A stretch of DNA of 64,000 bases from Opitutaceae bacterium (GTDB taxonomy: Bacteria; Verrucomicrobiota; Verrucomicrobiia; Opitutales; Opitutaceae). Of the stretch, positions 34,867 to 43,789 are shown one piece after another (the stretch's first letter is position 1; each line of letters opens with the position of its first letter). Where the stretch lies: the NCBI GenBank assembly GCA_041395105.1, contig JAWLBB010000004.1, positions 62,001 to 126,000 of the forward strand, read 5' to 3'. The position numbers and the translations under genes were made by a program. Below the pieces are notes generated by a model. It searched no databases and was not told the DNA's origin. It saw only the letters and a list, made by a program, of their open reading frames with translations.

Positions 34867-35267
34867 ATCTGGATTACATTTCACAGGACAACGGATCGGA
34901 GGAGGGCATCAACATTTCGCCGCTCATCGATATTGTTTTCATCCTGTTGCTGTTCTTTGTCGTGACGTCCGTGTTTGTCGAAGAGACCGGAGTCGAAGTG
35001 AACAAACCGGATTCGAGCCAGGCCCAGTCGCTGAATCGGCAGAGCATCCTGATTGCGATTTCTGCCGATGGACGGGTCTTCCATGGTGGACAGGAAATCG
35101 GCCTTTTCGGAATCGGTCCGACTTTGAATCGGTTCGCGGTGTCACCCGACCAGCCGGTCATCATCCAGGCCGATGGTCTGACCTCGACGCAGGTTCTCAT
35201 CTCGGCTCTGGACGAGGTAAAGGCGGCCGGGCTTGAGAACGTCAACGTGGCCACCCGAACGCAATGA
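34860..35267 (+). CDS. exbD: ExbD biopolymer transport protein
   Basis: About 135 residues from MLNLDYISQDNGSEEGINIS. A short cytoplasmic tail and single membrane helix INISPLIDIVFILLLFFVVTSVF contain the essential aspartate (LIDIV), followed by a periplasmic domain (SILIAISADGRVFHGGQEI). Met 34860 is chosen over 34842 because it fits the family N-terminus; it overlaps the exbB stop by 7 bp. Partner of ExbB; the Asp carries the proton. Confidence 0.92.
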   Translation: MLNLDYISQDNGSEEGINISPLIDIVFILLLFFVVTSVFVEETGVEVNKPDSSQAQSLNRQSILIAISADGRVFHGGQEIGLFGIGPTLNRFAVSPDQPVIIQADGLTSTQVLISALDEVKAAGLENVNVATRTQ

Positions 35268-35977
35268 ACGCTGTCCTCTCCGCGGTGAACAGAAGTGAGC
35301 TCCGCTCGTGGGCGATATCCGGTGCGTCGGCTTGCGGCCTGACGCTGGCGATTCTCTTTCTGCTCGTCTTCGCCCATCGAGTCCAGGTTCCCGTATTGCC
35401 GACTTCCGACGGGGTGGGCATTCACCTGGAGACCGTCATGGATCCCGAGGATTCGGGCGCGCCGGCGGGGATGATGACCTCGCCGGAGATCCGGACGCTT
35501 CCTCCACCCGCATCACCCGTCGCGATTACCCCGCTGACGATGCAGAATCCGCCGGTGGATGTGTCGGTCGATCTTTCCCGGATGCTCGCGTGGCGCTACG
35601 GTTACGACGACTTGGGTGGCAGCGGATTTCAGGAGGGATCCTTCGGGATTTCGAACTTCTCCGAAGTGGATCAATCGATCGAGAGCCTGGTCATTCCGCC
35701 AAGGTTGTTTCCCGACACGCTGATCGATGCGGGAATTACCGAAGGCCGTGTCGTGGTGAAGCTACTGATCGACGAGAAGGGCCACGCGGAGGTGAAGACC
35801 GTTCTTTCCTCGACCCATCCCGCCTTGGTCCCGCCGGTGGTCGAGGCCATGGGGCGGGCGCTTTATTCGATTCCGATTCGCAATGGGCGTCCGACAAAAT
35901 CCATCGTCAATCGGACGGTCGTCTTCACGGCGGATCCCGAGCATGTGGCCAAACGCCGGTCAATGACGAAGCCATGA
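35264..35977 (+). CDS. tonB: TonB energy transducer
   Basis: 237 residues: one N-terminal membrane anchor (about 18-38, WAISGASACGLTLAILFLLVFAH), a short proline-containing linker (IRTLPPPASPVAITPLTMQNPP), and a C-terminal TonB domain (IPPRLFPDTLIDAGITEGRVVVKLLIDEKGHAEVKTVLSSTHPALVPPVVEAMGRALYSIPIRNGRP). The linker is shorter and less Pro/Lys-rich than in enterobacterial TonB, as in TonB2-type proteins. It physically contacts outer-membrane receptors. It overlaps exbD and the TPR gene by 4 bp each. Confidence 0.88.
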   Translation: MNAVLSAVNRSELRSWAISGASACGLTLAILFLLVFAHRVQVPVLPTSDGVGIHLETVMDPEDSGAPAGMMTSPEIRTLPPPASPVAITPLTMQNPPVDVSVDLSRMLAWRYGYDDLGGSGFQEGSFGISNFSEVDQSIESLVIPPRLFPDTLIDAGITEGRVVVKLLIDEKGHAEVKTVLSSTHPALVPPVVEAMGRALYSIPIRNGRPTKSIVNRTVVFTADPEHVAKRRSMTKP

Positions 35978-37377
35978 ACCTGCGCAAGAGACTTTCGCTG
36001 CTTTTCGCTCTGGTCCCGTCCCTGACTCCTGTCCTGGCTTCACAGGAAAAGAGCTTCGATTACGAGGCTTGGGTCTTCCCGGAGTACTCCTGGAAAGAAG
36101 AGGATTTCCAGAACCGGTTTCTCGGACGGTTCGGGGTCAACGGATACACCGAACCGCAGATGGATGTGGAGAATTACTATTTCTATGAAGGCGCCATGGC
36201 TCTGATTGAGGACCGACCCGCGGCCATCGGGTATCTCAGGTCGGGCATGGATGTCCTGGATGAATCCGGGATCGAGGCGAGCGCGGCGCTTCATTTCGTT
36301 CTGGGCAGCCTGCTCTATGACGAGGGTGATATGCCGTCGGCGATCGAGCAGTATGCACTTGCGATCCGAAAGCATCCCAGTTTTCTGCGGGCCTATGCCA
36401 ATCTCGGATTCACCCTGATGGAAGCGGGCGAGAGCGAGAAGGCGCTCCCGGTCCTGCTCAAGGCGGTCGAACTCGGTGCAAACGAATCCCAGATCTGGGG
36501 GTTGATCGGTCGCATCTATACGGGCAAGGAACTCTATAAAAGCGGACTGACGGCCTATCGGAATGCGACGGTCTTCAACCCGGAAAACAATGCCTGGCGG
36601 TTTGGGATACTGCAGTGCCTGATCGCTCTGGATCGATTCGATGAAGCGATCACGATGGCGGACGAAGTCCTGGCTTTTGATCGACGCAATCCCGCCAACT
36701 GGGTGAATCGGGCGGGATTGCTGATCCATCTCGAGCGCTCGGACGAGGCCATCGTGGATCTTCAGGTCGCCCATGAGTTGGGAGGCATGACGTTTGATTC
36801 GTGCATCTCGATGGCAATCCTCCAGTTCAACAAGGGCATTTATGAAGAAGTGGCGGGTACTCTGGCCGAAGCCGCGGATCGGGCGAGGAACACCGATGAG
36901 TTCGATCGATGGCTGGACATAACCGAGGCCCTGGCCCATGCCGGCCAAAGCGGGCGGGCGTTTGACCTCCTTCCGGCGATTGCGAGGCGTGCGGTGAATC
37001 TTGAAGTGAAGCTCGACTCGTCGAAGATCAACCGGATCCGGGTGCTCCACGATCTGGAAATCGAAGCGTACGGTGAGGCCCTCGCGACCCTTGAATCCCT
37101 CATTGATCTCGATCCGGTTGACGGCGAACTGCATCTGGAAAAGGCACGGGCGCTGATCGGCCTGGAAAGGCCGGAAGAGGCCGCCATCGCCTTCCAGATT
37201 GCCGCCACCTTTGAAGAGACCGCTTATCGTGCGAATTATGAATACGCGCGAATGGAGTTCACTCGCGGGGATATCTCAGGCGGCCTCAGGCTGCTTCGGT
37301 CAGCCTACGCCATCAATCCCTCGGAGGCGTTGCGCAGTTATATCCGCGAATTGGAGTCCCATGAGGAGAATCCGTAG
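35974..37377 (+). CDS. Exported tetratricopeptide-repeat protein of TonB operon
   Basis: 467 residues from MNLRKRLSLLFALVPSLTPVLAS, a signal peptide, followed by several TPR helices (ALHFVLGSLLYDEGDMPSAIEQYALAIRKHPSFLRAYANLGFTLMEAG and later repeats to the C-terminus). Last gene of the operon, starting inside the tonB stop (ATGA). TPR proteins of this position may scaffold the energiser complex in the periplasm; the exact job is unknown. A much longer open frame begins at 35308 but overlaps tonB completely and is not used. Confidence 0.86.
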   Translation: MNLRKRLSLLFALVPSLTPVLASQEKSFDYEAWVFPEYSWKEEDFQNRFLGRFGVNGYTEPQMDVENYYFYEGAMALIEDRPAAIGYLRSGMDVLDESGIEASAALHFVLGSLLYDEGDMPSAIEQYALAIRKHPSFLRAYANLGFTLMEAGESEKALPVLLKAVELGANESQIWGLIGRIYTGKELYKSGLTAYRNATVFNPENNAWRFGILQCLIALDRFDEAITMADEVLAFDRRNPANWVNRAGLLIHLERSDEAIVDLQVAHELGGMTFDSCISMAILQFNKGIYEEVAGTLAEAADRARNTDEFDRWLDITEALAHAGQSGRAFDLLPAIARRAVNLEVKLDSSKINRIRVLHDLEIEAYGEALATLESLIDLDPVDGELHLEKARALIGLERPEEAAIAFQIAATFEETAYRANYEYARMEFTRGDISGGLRLLRSAYAINPSEALRSYIRELESHEENP

Positions 37378-37423
37378 ATCCTGATTGCTCTGCGGGGGAT
37401 GAATCGCGCTTTCAGCCAGTCTC

Positions 37424-38647
37424 TCAGGGAACCTCGGATTCAGCGGGGAATTCGAAACTCGGTTCGCCCATGCCCTTCATTTCGTCGAGAACCGCGCTGC
37501 GGCTGAGATCCGGTCCTTGCAGGGTCGGATCACGAAGGGGCAGGGGATGTGGTTTCGTCCGGGTATGGGTGATCAGGAATGCTTCCATCCGGTTGATCCA
37601 CTGTTCAAGCTGGACTTTGTCATAACGAAGGACTCCTCGGTCTTGGTCCCGATTCTTCACGGGCGGAGGGACCGTGGCGCTCTCTGGCAGAAGAGCCACG
37701 CTGATGTCCGCACTGACGGCGGAAAACGAAGCCAACAAGGTCTTCCTGGTTATGTCATAGCCGGGTGTCCCTTTGGCCATGATGACGAGAACCGGAGCCT
37801 TGATGGAACGGGCATACTCCACGTAGCGGACCATGTGCGCTTCGGACTGGAAATAGGACCCATCCCATGCGTCGCCCGGAGACTCCGGCTTGGCCGTAGA
37901 GCTGGCCGCACCTTCTTCTTGGCGCCCTTCCGGCCCTCGTTTCCTGCTGCCCGCTTCCTCCACGAACATCATTTCTCCGGGTGCTTCGAGGACGACTCCG
38001 GCGAAATCCATTCCCGCCGCCAGATTCATTGCCAACTCCGCATTCGCGCCGGTCGCCACCAGAAAGAGACTGTGCGGGTCGATTACGGCTTTCTTCTGGA
38101 ATTGCCGGATCAGGGCGATCCAATCAGCGGGGGATCTCGAACGGTCAGAGTCGGTGATCGACTTTGGATTGGGCAGAGCGACCGCGAAGCCCATGCCGAT
38201 GAGATGGCTGCTCAAGGGCATTCGCGAGTAGACCGGTCCGTCGAAGTCGTCGACTGAAACGTTGTCCGGCCTGTTTCCCGGGAATTGGAGTTGTGCGCAC
38301 CCCTCGTCCAGGATGAAGATTCCCGGTGGGGACTTGATCCCTTTCGGGACCACCGTCATCGCCCCCGACCAGGTGCCTCGCGCCGTCCGGATCTGAATGG
38401 ACCTGTAGCGAACGGACGCGGGGTCGAAGGTTTGGACTATCCTGAATTCGGGCCCACGGTTCCGATCCCTCACCAGTCTGCCCGTCTGTCCCTCCCCTAC
38501 GGCCCGTTCTCCGACCGACGAACGCTGTACTTCAATTCCGATGACATCCCGCAGATCGAGGATCGGGGAATCTGTTGATGGCGGGTCGGCAAGTAAAGGC
38601 AGAGCCCAGGTGAGAAGAAAAAAGGTCAGCCGGCCATCGGGATACAT
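37424..38647 (-). CDS. Exported alpha/beta-hydrolase-like protein, possibly non-catalytic
   Basis: 407 residues from MYPDGRLTFFLLTWALPLLADPP (signal peptide). The middle region resembles an alpha/beta hydrolase: FILDEGCAQLQFPGN, a helix DWIALIRQFQKKAVIDPHSLFLVATGANAELAMNLAAGMDF where the nucleophile elbow would be, and KAPVLVIMAKGTPGYD. The elbow reads ATGAN rather than GxSxG, so a catalytic serine is not evident. A charged, Pro/Gly-rich insertion (SRKRGPEGRQEEGAASS) precedes the last third. The frame runs upstream into the neighbouring gene; Met 38647 avoids that overlap. Family assignment is tentative. Confidence 0.5.
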   Translation of the reverse strand: MYPDGRLTFFLLTWALPLLADPPSTDSPILDLRDVIGIEVQRSSVGERAVGEGQTGRLVRDRNRGPEFRIVQTFDPASVRYRSIQIRTARGTWSGAMTVVPKGIKSPPGIFILDEGCAQLQFPGNRPDNVSVDDFDGPVYSRMPLSSHLIGMGFAVALPNPKSITDSDRSRSPADWIALIRQFQKKAVIDPHSLFLVATGANAELAMNLAAGMDFAGVVLEAPGEMMFVEEAGSRKRGPEGRQEEGAASSTAKPESPGDAWDGSYFQSEAHMVRYVEYARSIKAPVLVIMAKGTPGYDITRKTLLASFSAVSADISVALLPESATVPPPVKNRDQDRGVLRYDKVQLEQWINRMEAFLITHTRTKPHPLPLRDPTLQGPDLSRSAVLDEMKGMGEPSFEFPAESEVP

Positions 38648-38670
38648 GGGGCAATGTCGGCTACCCCCGT

Positions 38671-39699
38671 TCAGTCCCCTTTGAAGACGAGGCCGATGTC
38701 TTTGCGCCAGGCGTCGAGGACTTCCATATTGCCGATGGTATCGGCCCAGGTCATGGCCGGGGGTGGCGCTTCCCGATCGCGGCGGCGGACGCATTCGGCG
38801 AGAAGATCGATCTCATGAGTGTAGAGGGAACGGGCGGCGTTGATCCGGATCTCTTCAGGCTCCTTTCCGTTGCGGATGAGGTGGATGACTGAATTCTCGG
38901 ACGGAGCCCAGGGAACAGGTACGACCAGGCTGCCTTCGGAACCGTAGACGCGCAGGACGTTGTCGGAGCCGACCTGGGTGGCGGCGGCAACCGTGGCGAC
39001 GAGGCCGCCGGGGAATTTGAGGACGGCGGCGGCCTGTTGATCGACATGGCTGACCTCGCCGATCCAGGCCACGCCCCGTACATCGGACGGATTCTGGAAT
39101 GGGTTTCGGCGGGCGGCGCCTGCGATCAATCGACACATGGAAACCGGATAGCAGCCGACATCCATGATCCCGCCCCCGGCCGCTTCGTGACTGAGGCGGA
39201 TGTTCTCGAAATTGAGCCCCATATTGTAGGTGAAGCCGGCCTGGATGAGCCGGACTTCGCCGATGGCGCCGTCGACGATCAGGTCGACGATCTTTTTGGT
39301 CTGGGGGTGGCACCGGTACATGAACGCCTCCATGAAGAAGACGCCGGATTCACGGACGAAGTCCATTGCGCGGCGGGCTTCGGCCGCATTCACGGCAAAC
39401 GGTTTCTCACAAAGGATGTGTTTGCCGGCAGTTGCGGCCCGGATGGTCCATTCAGCGTGAAGGTGGTTGGGCAGCGAAATGTAGACCGCATCCACTTCGG
39501 CGTCCCGCAGGAGTTCGTCGTAGGATGCATGCGCCCTTCCGGCTCCGAACTCCTCGGCAAATCCACGGGCGGCGGGGCCGCTCCGACTGCCGACGGCCGT
39601 CAGAACGCCGGTCGGCGTCTCGTTCAAGGCCTTGGCGAATTTCCGGGCGATGCCACCCGTCCCGAGAATGCCCCAGCGGGTGGGTGGTTGATCTGGCAT
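38671..39699 (-). CDS. Gfo/Idh/MocA family NAD(P)-dependent oxidoreductase
   Basis: 342 residues. The Rossmann N-terminus WGILGTGGIARKFAKAL binds NAD(P); the family block AGKHILCEKPFAVNAAEA contains the conserved EKP lysine near residue 98; GGGIMDVGCYPVSMCRLI lies in the substrate domain. Acts on a cyclic polyol or sugar, but the substrate cannot be told. Last but one of four minus-strand genes spaced 22-56 bp apart, including a second family member. Confidence 0.9.
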   Translation of the reverse strand: MPDQPPTRWGILGTGGIARKFAKALNETPTGVLTAVGSRSGPAARGFAEEFGAGRAHASYDELLRDAEVDAVYISLPNHLHAEWTIRAATAGKHILCEKPFAVNAAEARRAMDFVRESGVFFMEAFMYRCHPQTKKIVDLIVDGAIGEVRLIQAGFTYNMGLNFENIRLSHEAAGGGIMDVGCYPVSMCRLIAGAARRNPFQNPSDVRGVAWIGEVSHVDQQAAAVLKFPGGLVATVAAATQVGSDNVLRVYGSEGSLVVPVPWAPSENSVIHLIRNGKEPEEIRINAARSLYTHEIDLLAECVRRRDREAPPPAMTWADTIGNMEVLDAWRKDIGLVFKGD

Positions 39700-39721
39700 G
39701 GTGCGAAGGGGTCGTCAGGTC

Positions 39722-39967
39722 TCAGTGGTGGTGGTGATGGCATCCGCAGCCGGCTCCGCAGCCACCAGAAGCGGGTGGCGGCTGGCCGATTCCGGAATCC
39801 CGGGCGGCACTGACGAATCCATACCCCCCGGTGATGATCCGACGAACCGGAAGGCCGGACTCCGGGTCGTGGGTGAGCGGATCGTCCTTCATGCTTTGCT
39901 GCACCTCAAACCGCCTGGGCGGCCGGGTGGCATCATCGGTGATTGTCTCGTAAACGTAGGTTGCCAT
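39722..39967 (-). CDS. Small FmdB-like protein with Cys/His-rich tail
   Basis: About 81 residues from MATYVYETITDD. The layout resembles FmdB-family zinc ribbons (TYVYE... RRFEVQQSMKDDPLTHDPESGLPVRRIITGGYGFV), but the four zinc-ribbon cysteines are missing. Instead the C-terminus is GGCGAGCGCHHHHH, a compact metal-binding-looking tail with three Cys and five His. It sits between two Gfo/Idh/MocA genes on the same strand. Role unknown; metal handling or a degenerate regulator are possibilities. Confidence 0.7.
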   Translation of the reverse strand: MATYVYETITDDATRPPRRFEVQQSMKDDPLTHDPESGLPVRRIITGGYGFVSAARDSGIGQPPPASGGCGAGCGCHHHHH

Positions 39968-40023
39968 CGGTTCGAATGGATACGCTTGATTTGTATTCGG
40001 GGCAAGGCCAACCCGCGGTCGCT

Positions 40024-41130
40024 TCAATTGTCGATTTCACCTGCCGCGAGCCCGGCGGGCAGCGGGGCCGGCTGGGTGCAGGTGGTGGTCAGTTCGATGT
40101 GTCTGCCCTGATCGGAGGATTCGCCGAAAGCCTGCATAATGTCGACGACGTGGGCCGCCATGTGGCCGTTGGCGCGGTGTTCGCGTCCGGACCGGACTGC
40201 GGTCGCCAGGTCCGCGACACCGATGCCGCGTCCCACGTCATCGCGATGAGTGGAAGGCATGACCTTCCATTCCGTGGATTTCGATGAACGGACCTTGACC
40301 TCGCCGTTGAACGTATTCGGGTCGGGCACGCTCATTGAACCCTCTGTCCCGTGTATTTCGATCCGGGGCAGGTTATGGGCCCAGACGTCGAAGCTCATGA
40401 TGACGGTGGCGATGGCCCCGCACTGAAAGTCGATGGTCCCGGCCAGGTGGGTCGGGATTTCAACCGGGAGAACGGTGCCTTTGAGCGGTTCGCTGGTGAC
40501 CGTCCGGGTGGGGAAGGTGATACGGGTTGAGGCGCTGACGCGGCGGGCGGGTCCGATCAGGTTGACCAGGGCCGTCAGGTAGTAGGGCCCCATGTCGAAC
40601 ATCGGTCCGCCGCCCTTCAGATAGTAGAATGCGGGGCTGGGGTGCCAGCTTTCGTGTCCGTGCCCGGCCATGAAGGCGGTCGCGGCGACCGGTTCGCCGA
40701 TGAGCCCCTCGTCGATCGCCCTTCGGGCGGTCTGAATGCCGGCACCCAGAAAAGTATCCGGGGCCGATCCCACCCGCAATCCGTTTCTGGTGGCGATGGC
40801 GACTGATTCGATGACCTCGTCGCGGGTCAATCCAAGGGGTTTTTCACAGTAGGCATGCTTCCCCGCCTTCAATGCGGCGATATTGAGCGGGGCATGGGAT
40901 TGAGGGACGGTCAGGTTGACCACGATCTCGATTTCCGGATCGGCAAGAAGGTCCTCGACGCTCACGCCCCTGGGGATTTCGAATTCCCTGGCCCGGGCCT
41001 GCGCCCGGGGAAGGTCCATGTCCGCGCAGGCCTTGATTTCGAGAAAAGGGAACTGACGACTGCCTTTCACGTAGGCGGGAAAAATGGCGCCGCAGCCGAT
41101 GATGCCGATACCGATGGTCGATTGTGTCAT
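40024..41130 (-). CDS. Second Gfo/Idh/MocA family oxidoreductase
   Basis: 368 residues from MTQSTIGIGIIGCGAIFPAYV, a Rossmann NAD(P)-binding start. AGKHAYCEKPLGLTRDE carries the conserved EKP motif; HPSPAFYYLKGGGPMFDMGPYYLTALVNLIG is the substrate-domain block. The frame continues 44 codons upstream without support. First gene of the four-gene minus-strand cluster and divergent from the zinc dehydrogenase gene, with a 169-bp shared control region, suggesting one sugar-acid or polyol pathway. Confidence 0.9.
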   Translation of the reverse strand: MTQSTIGIGIIGCGAIFPAYVKGSRQFPFLEIKACADMDLPRAQARAREFEIPRGVSVEDLLADPEIEIVVNLTVPQSHAPLNIAALKAGKHAYCEKPLGLTRDEVIESVAIATRNGLRVGSAPDTFLGAGIQTARRAIDEGLIGEPVAATAFMAGHGHESWHPSPAFYYLKGGGPMFDMGPYYLTALVNLIGPARRVSASTRITFPTRTVTSEPLKGTVLPVEIPTHLAGTIDFQCGAIATVIMSFDVWAHNLPRIEIHGTEGSMSVPDPNTFNGEVKVRSSKSTEWKVMPSTHRDDVGRGIGVADLATAVRSGREHRANGHMAAHVVDIMQAFGESSDQGRHIELTTTCTQPAPLPAGLAAGEIDN

Positions 41131-41299
41131 GGTCTTGGATTCGCCGATACGTTGGGCGGTTGGAACGATGTCGGCAAGACTTTGCCGAAACCGGATTGGA
41201 GATTCGGGCGATTCTGGGAGGCGCCGGCGTTGAAGGATCGACGGGAAGGGACGGTTGGTCATTGCCCAGTTTGTCGGAAGGGCTCACGATCGGAATCCT

Positions 41300-42319
41300 A
41301 TGTTTGGAATCATTCTGCAGGAGCCGGGTCGTCTTGAGCCCATCGATTGTGAACCCCCCGAGGGACCCTCAGAAGGCGAGGCGGTGGTCCAGGTGGAGAG
41401 AATCGGCATCTGCGGCACGGATCTTCACGCCTACCGTGGCCGGCAACCGTTTTTCACCTACCCGAGGATACTCGGGCACGAGTTGGGGGTTGTGGTGGAG
41501 GCGATTTCGGGGGGAGACCATGGCGTCGGCGTCGGAGACCGGTGTTCGGTTGAGCCTTACCTGAATTGCGGCCATTGTCGCGCCTGCCGACAGGGACGCA
41601 CCAACTGCTGCGCGTCCCTCAAGGTACTCGGTGTTCATTGCGACGGGGGCATGCGGGAGCGTATCCGGATACCGGTTGAGAAACTGCACCGGTCGGAGAA
41701 GCTGTCCACCGAGCAACTTGCCCTGGTCGAGACACTCTGCATCGGCTGTCATGCGGTGGACCGGGCCGGTGTCCTCAGCGACGACGTATGCGTGATTGTC
41801 GGCGTCGGGCCGATCGGTCTGGCTGTCCTCCAGCATGTGCAGCTCCGGGGGGCGCGGGCCATTGTGCTCGATATCAATGAAGGACGCCTGACGTTCTGTC
41901 GGAACCGTTTCGGTGTGGCGGAAACCGTGGATGTCTCCTCGGGCGATCCGGTCGCGGTTCTCGCCGAACTGACCAACGGCGAAAAGGCTTCAGTGGTTTT
42001 TGATGCCACCGGAAATCCGGGATCGATGGACCGTTCCTTCGATTTCGCCGGACACGGTGCCCGCGTCGTGCTGGTGGGGCTTCATCTGGGCAAAGTCACT
42101 TTTGCCGACCCCGATTTCCATCGGCGTGAACTGACCATTCTGTCCAGTCGAAACGCACTTCCCCGGGATTTCCGGAGCGTGATCGCCAACATGGAGAGCG
42201 GGGTGCTTGATGTGGCACCATGGATTACCCACCGGGGAGCAATCCGCGACCTGCCGGGGGATTTCCCGCACTGGCTGGAGCCGGAAGCTGCCGTGCTGAA
42301 GGCGATGGTCTCGTTCTGA
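41300..42319 (+). CDS. Zinc-dependent alcohol/polyol dehydrogenase (MDR family)
   Basis: 339 residues from MFGIILQEPGRLEPI. The catalytic zinc site is ICGTDLHAYRGRQPF and GHELGVVVE; the structural zinc cysteines lie in CGHCRACRQGRTNCC; the NAD site is VIVGVGPIGLAVLQHV. It resembles threonine, sorbitol or galactonate dehydrogenases; the substrate is uncertain. Divergent from two Gfo/Idh/MocA genes, fitting a sugar-derivative catabolic locus. A further 15 codons upstream are open but lack conservation. Confidence 0.88.
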   Translation: MFGIILQEPGRLEPIDCEPPEGPSEGEAVVQVERIGICGTDLHAYRGRQPFFTYPRILGHELGVVVEAISGGDHGVGVGDRCSVEPYLNCGHCRACRQGRTNCCASLKVLGVHCDGGMRERIRIPVEKLHRSEKLSTEQLALVETLCIGCHAVDRAGVLSDDVCVIVGVGPIGLAVLQHVQLRGARAIVLDINEGRLTFCRNRFGVAETVDVSSGDPVAVLAELTNGEKASVVFDATGNPGSMDRSFDFAGHGARVVLVGLHLGKVTFADPDFHRRELTILSSRNALPRDFRSVIANMESGVLDVAPWITHRGAIRDLPGDFPHWLEPEAAVLKAMVSF

Positions 42320-42365
42320 CGACAGGTGCCCTCGGGAACTCCCCCGGGGGTGGCCGCGCCATCGT

Positions 42366-43103
42366 TCAGATCCGGCTGATCAGGACCATCGGTCCCTCGG
42401 CCTTGGGGACCCCGCCCTTCCGCTCCAGGCTCACGGCAAAGGCCGAGATTGTCTCGATGGGTTGGTTGGGTTTGAACCGGTAGCGGGTTTCACCACGTTC
42501 GCTGACACTGAAGACACCGCCGTCGACCGGGTTCTCGTAACGCGGATCGATGATCCAGAGTTGGTAGTCCTTGTCCGAATCGACCGCGGGAAGATTGGCA
42601 ATGGTGAGGACGCCCTCCTGGTGGGCCGCGTCCCAGACCGCGACAGCCTGGGCTCTCGGGGCGACCGCCATCATGGACGAGAGGGTGGCCACTTCGATCG
42701 CGTTGAGGTTGTCCGTTGATGCGAGTGCCGTCAGATCATTGCGCAGGGTCATGTTGTTCTGCAGGACGAGTCCGCAGATGATGGCAAAGCAGGCGGCCAG
42801 GGACCAGGGGATCCAGGTTCTCGTGGTGCTGGCGGGAAATGGCACCAATGGAGAGATGTCCTCGGTTTCCCCGAGGTCCGACCGCTCGGGCAGGTTCTCA
42901 AGGATACGTTGCCGGAGGGAGGCCGGCGGATCGATTGCTTCCACCCCGAGGGTGAGCTCGCCAAGGGAATCCCGGAATTCGTCAAAGAGCACTCTCATTT
43001 CGTCGTCAGAATGGATCAGGGCTTCGGCCTCCGCCTTTTCCTTGGATTCGGTGGCGCCCAGTGCGTGAAGGGCGATCAATTCCTGTTTGGCTTCTCTGTT
43101 CAT
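42366..43103 (-). CDS. RskA-type anti-sigma factor
   Basis: 245 residues, single-pass membrane protein: a cytosolic N-terminal sigma-binding region (residues 1-95), one membrane helix (TWIPWSLAACFAIICGLVLQ, about 98-118), and a periplasmic anti-sigma-K domain (AVAVWDAAHQEGVLTIANLPAVDSDKDYQLWIID). No HxxxCxxC zinc motif is seen in the N-terminus. Its ATG overlaps the sigma gene stop by 4 bp, giving matched expression. It should hold the sigma factor inactive until a periplasmic signal triggers release. Confidence 0.88.
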   Translation of the reverse strand: MNREAKQELIALHALGATESKEKAEAEALIHSDDEMRVLFDEFRDSLGELTLGVEAIDPPASLRQRILENLPERSDLGETEDISPLVPFPASTTRTWIPWSLAACFAIICGLVLQNNMTLRNDLTALASTDNLNAIEVATLSSMMAVAPRAQAVAVWDAAHQEGVLTIANLPAVDSDKDYQLWIIDPRYENPVDGGVFSVSERGETRYRFKPNQPIETISAFAVSLERKGGVPKAEGPMVLISRI

Positions 43104-43789
43104 ACTTGTCCCTCCAGTCCATCGCGAAGGCGAAGCAGACCTCGGCGGATTCGGGCTTTGACCGTGCCGAGAGGCTGGCCGAGCTTTTCGGCAATCTCGA
43201 CCTGGGTCAGCCCCTTGAAGTAGGCGAGTTCGATGGGTTTTCTTTGCTCCGATGGGAGCGTTTTAAAGACTCGACGGACGATGTGGGCCCGCTCGTTCTG
43301 TCCGGCCACCTCCACTGAGTCCGGCAACTCTGCCGAGAGTGAAAAATCAGCGATATCTTCGCCCGAACGCTCGATGATGCCGGAGCGCCGCTTCCTCGTG
43401 CGGATGCGGTCTATCGCCTTGTTCCGGGTGAGGGTGACCGCCCAGGTGAAGAGTTTGGCCCGATTGGCGTCGAAAGAGCCGGCATTGTTCCAGAGGGCGA
43501 TGAAGACGTCCTGAACCACATCTTCCGCCTCGCTCGACTCTCCCAGCATTTTCATGGCGAGCGAGTAGAGAGGTTTGGAATAACGGTCGTAGATCTGGCT
43601 GAAAGCGACCCGGTCGCCCTTGGCGGCAAGGGCGAGAAGTTCGCTGTCATTGATGGCGTCGTCGGTGGCAGTGTCCGTCACGGCATTAAGCGGGGAATCC
43701 GGGTAGGCGGAAGTTCTTTCACCATAGGAATCCCTTCGGAGCAAGGATAAGGTTCGTAAGCTCCCAAATGCATTGGACGTAAGTGTCAT
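43100..43789 (-). CDS. ECF-type RNA polymerase sigma factor (SigK-like)
   Basis: About 229 residues. Region 2 is RVAFSQIYDRYSKPLYSLAMKMLGESSEAEDVVQDVFIALWNNAGSF (about 60-107); region 4 is RVFKTLPSEQRKPIELAYFKGLTQVEIAEKLGQPLGTVKARIRRGLLRLRDGL. The first ~45 residues are not conserved, and the start (ATG 43789 or GTG 43795) lacks a clear Shine-Dalgarno sequence. An 8-bp inverted repeat spans the initiation region. It is co-transcribed with its anti-sigma partner; the regulon is unknown. Confidence 0.9.
   Translation of the reverse strand: MTLTSNAFGSLRTLSLLRRDSYGERTSAYPDSPLNAVTDTATDDAINDSELLALAAKGDRVAFSQIYDRYSKPLYSLAMKMLGESSEAEDVVQDVFIALWNNAGSFDANRAKLFTWAVTLTRNKAIDRIRTRKRRSGIIERSGEDIADFSLSAELPDSVEVAGQNERAHIVRRVFKTLPSEQRKPIELAYFKGLTQVEIAEKLGQPLGTVKARIRRGLLRLRDGLEGQV

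Noticed and set aside
35308..35973. Upstream extension of the TPR protein by 222 codons
   Set aside because: It lies wholly within tonB in another frame; the Met at 35974 begins a signal peptide and overlaps the tonB stop as in the rest of the operon.
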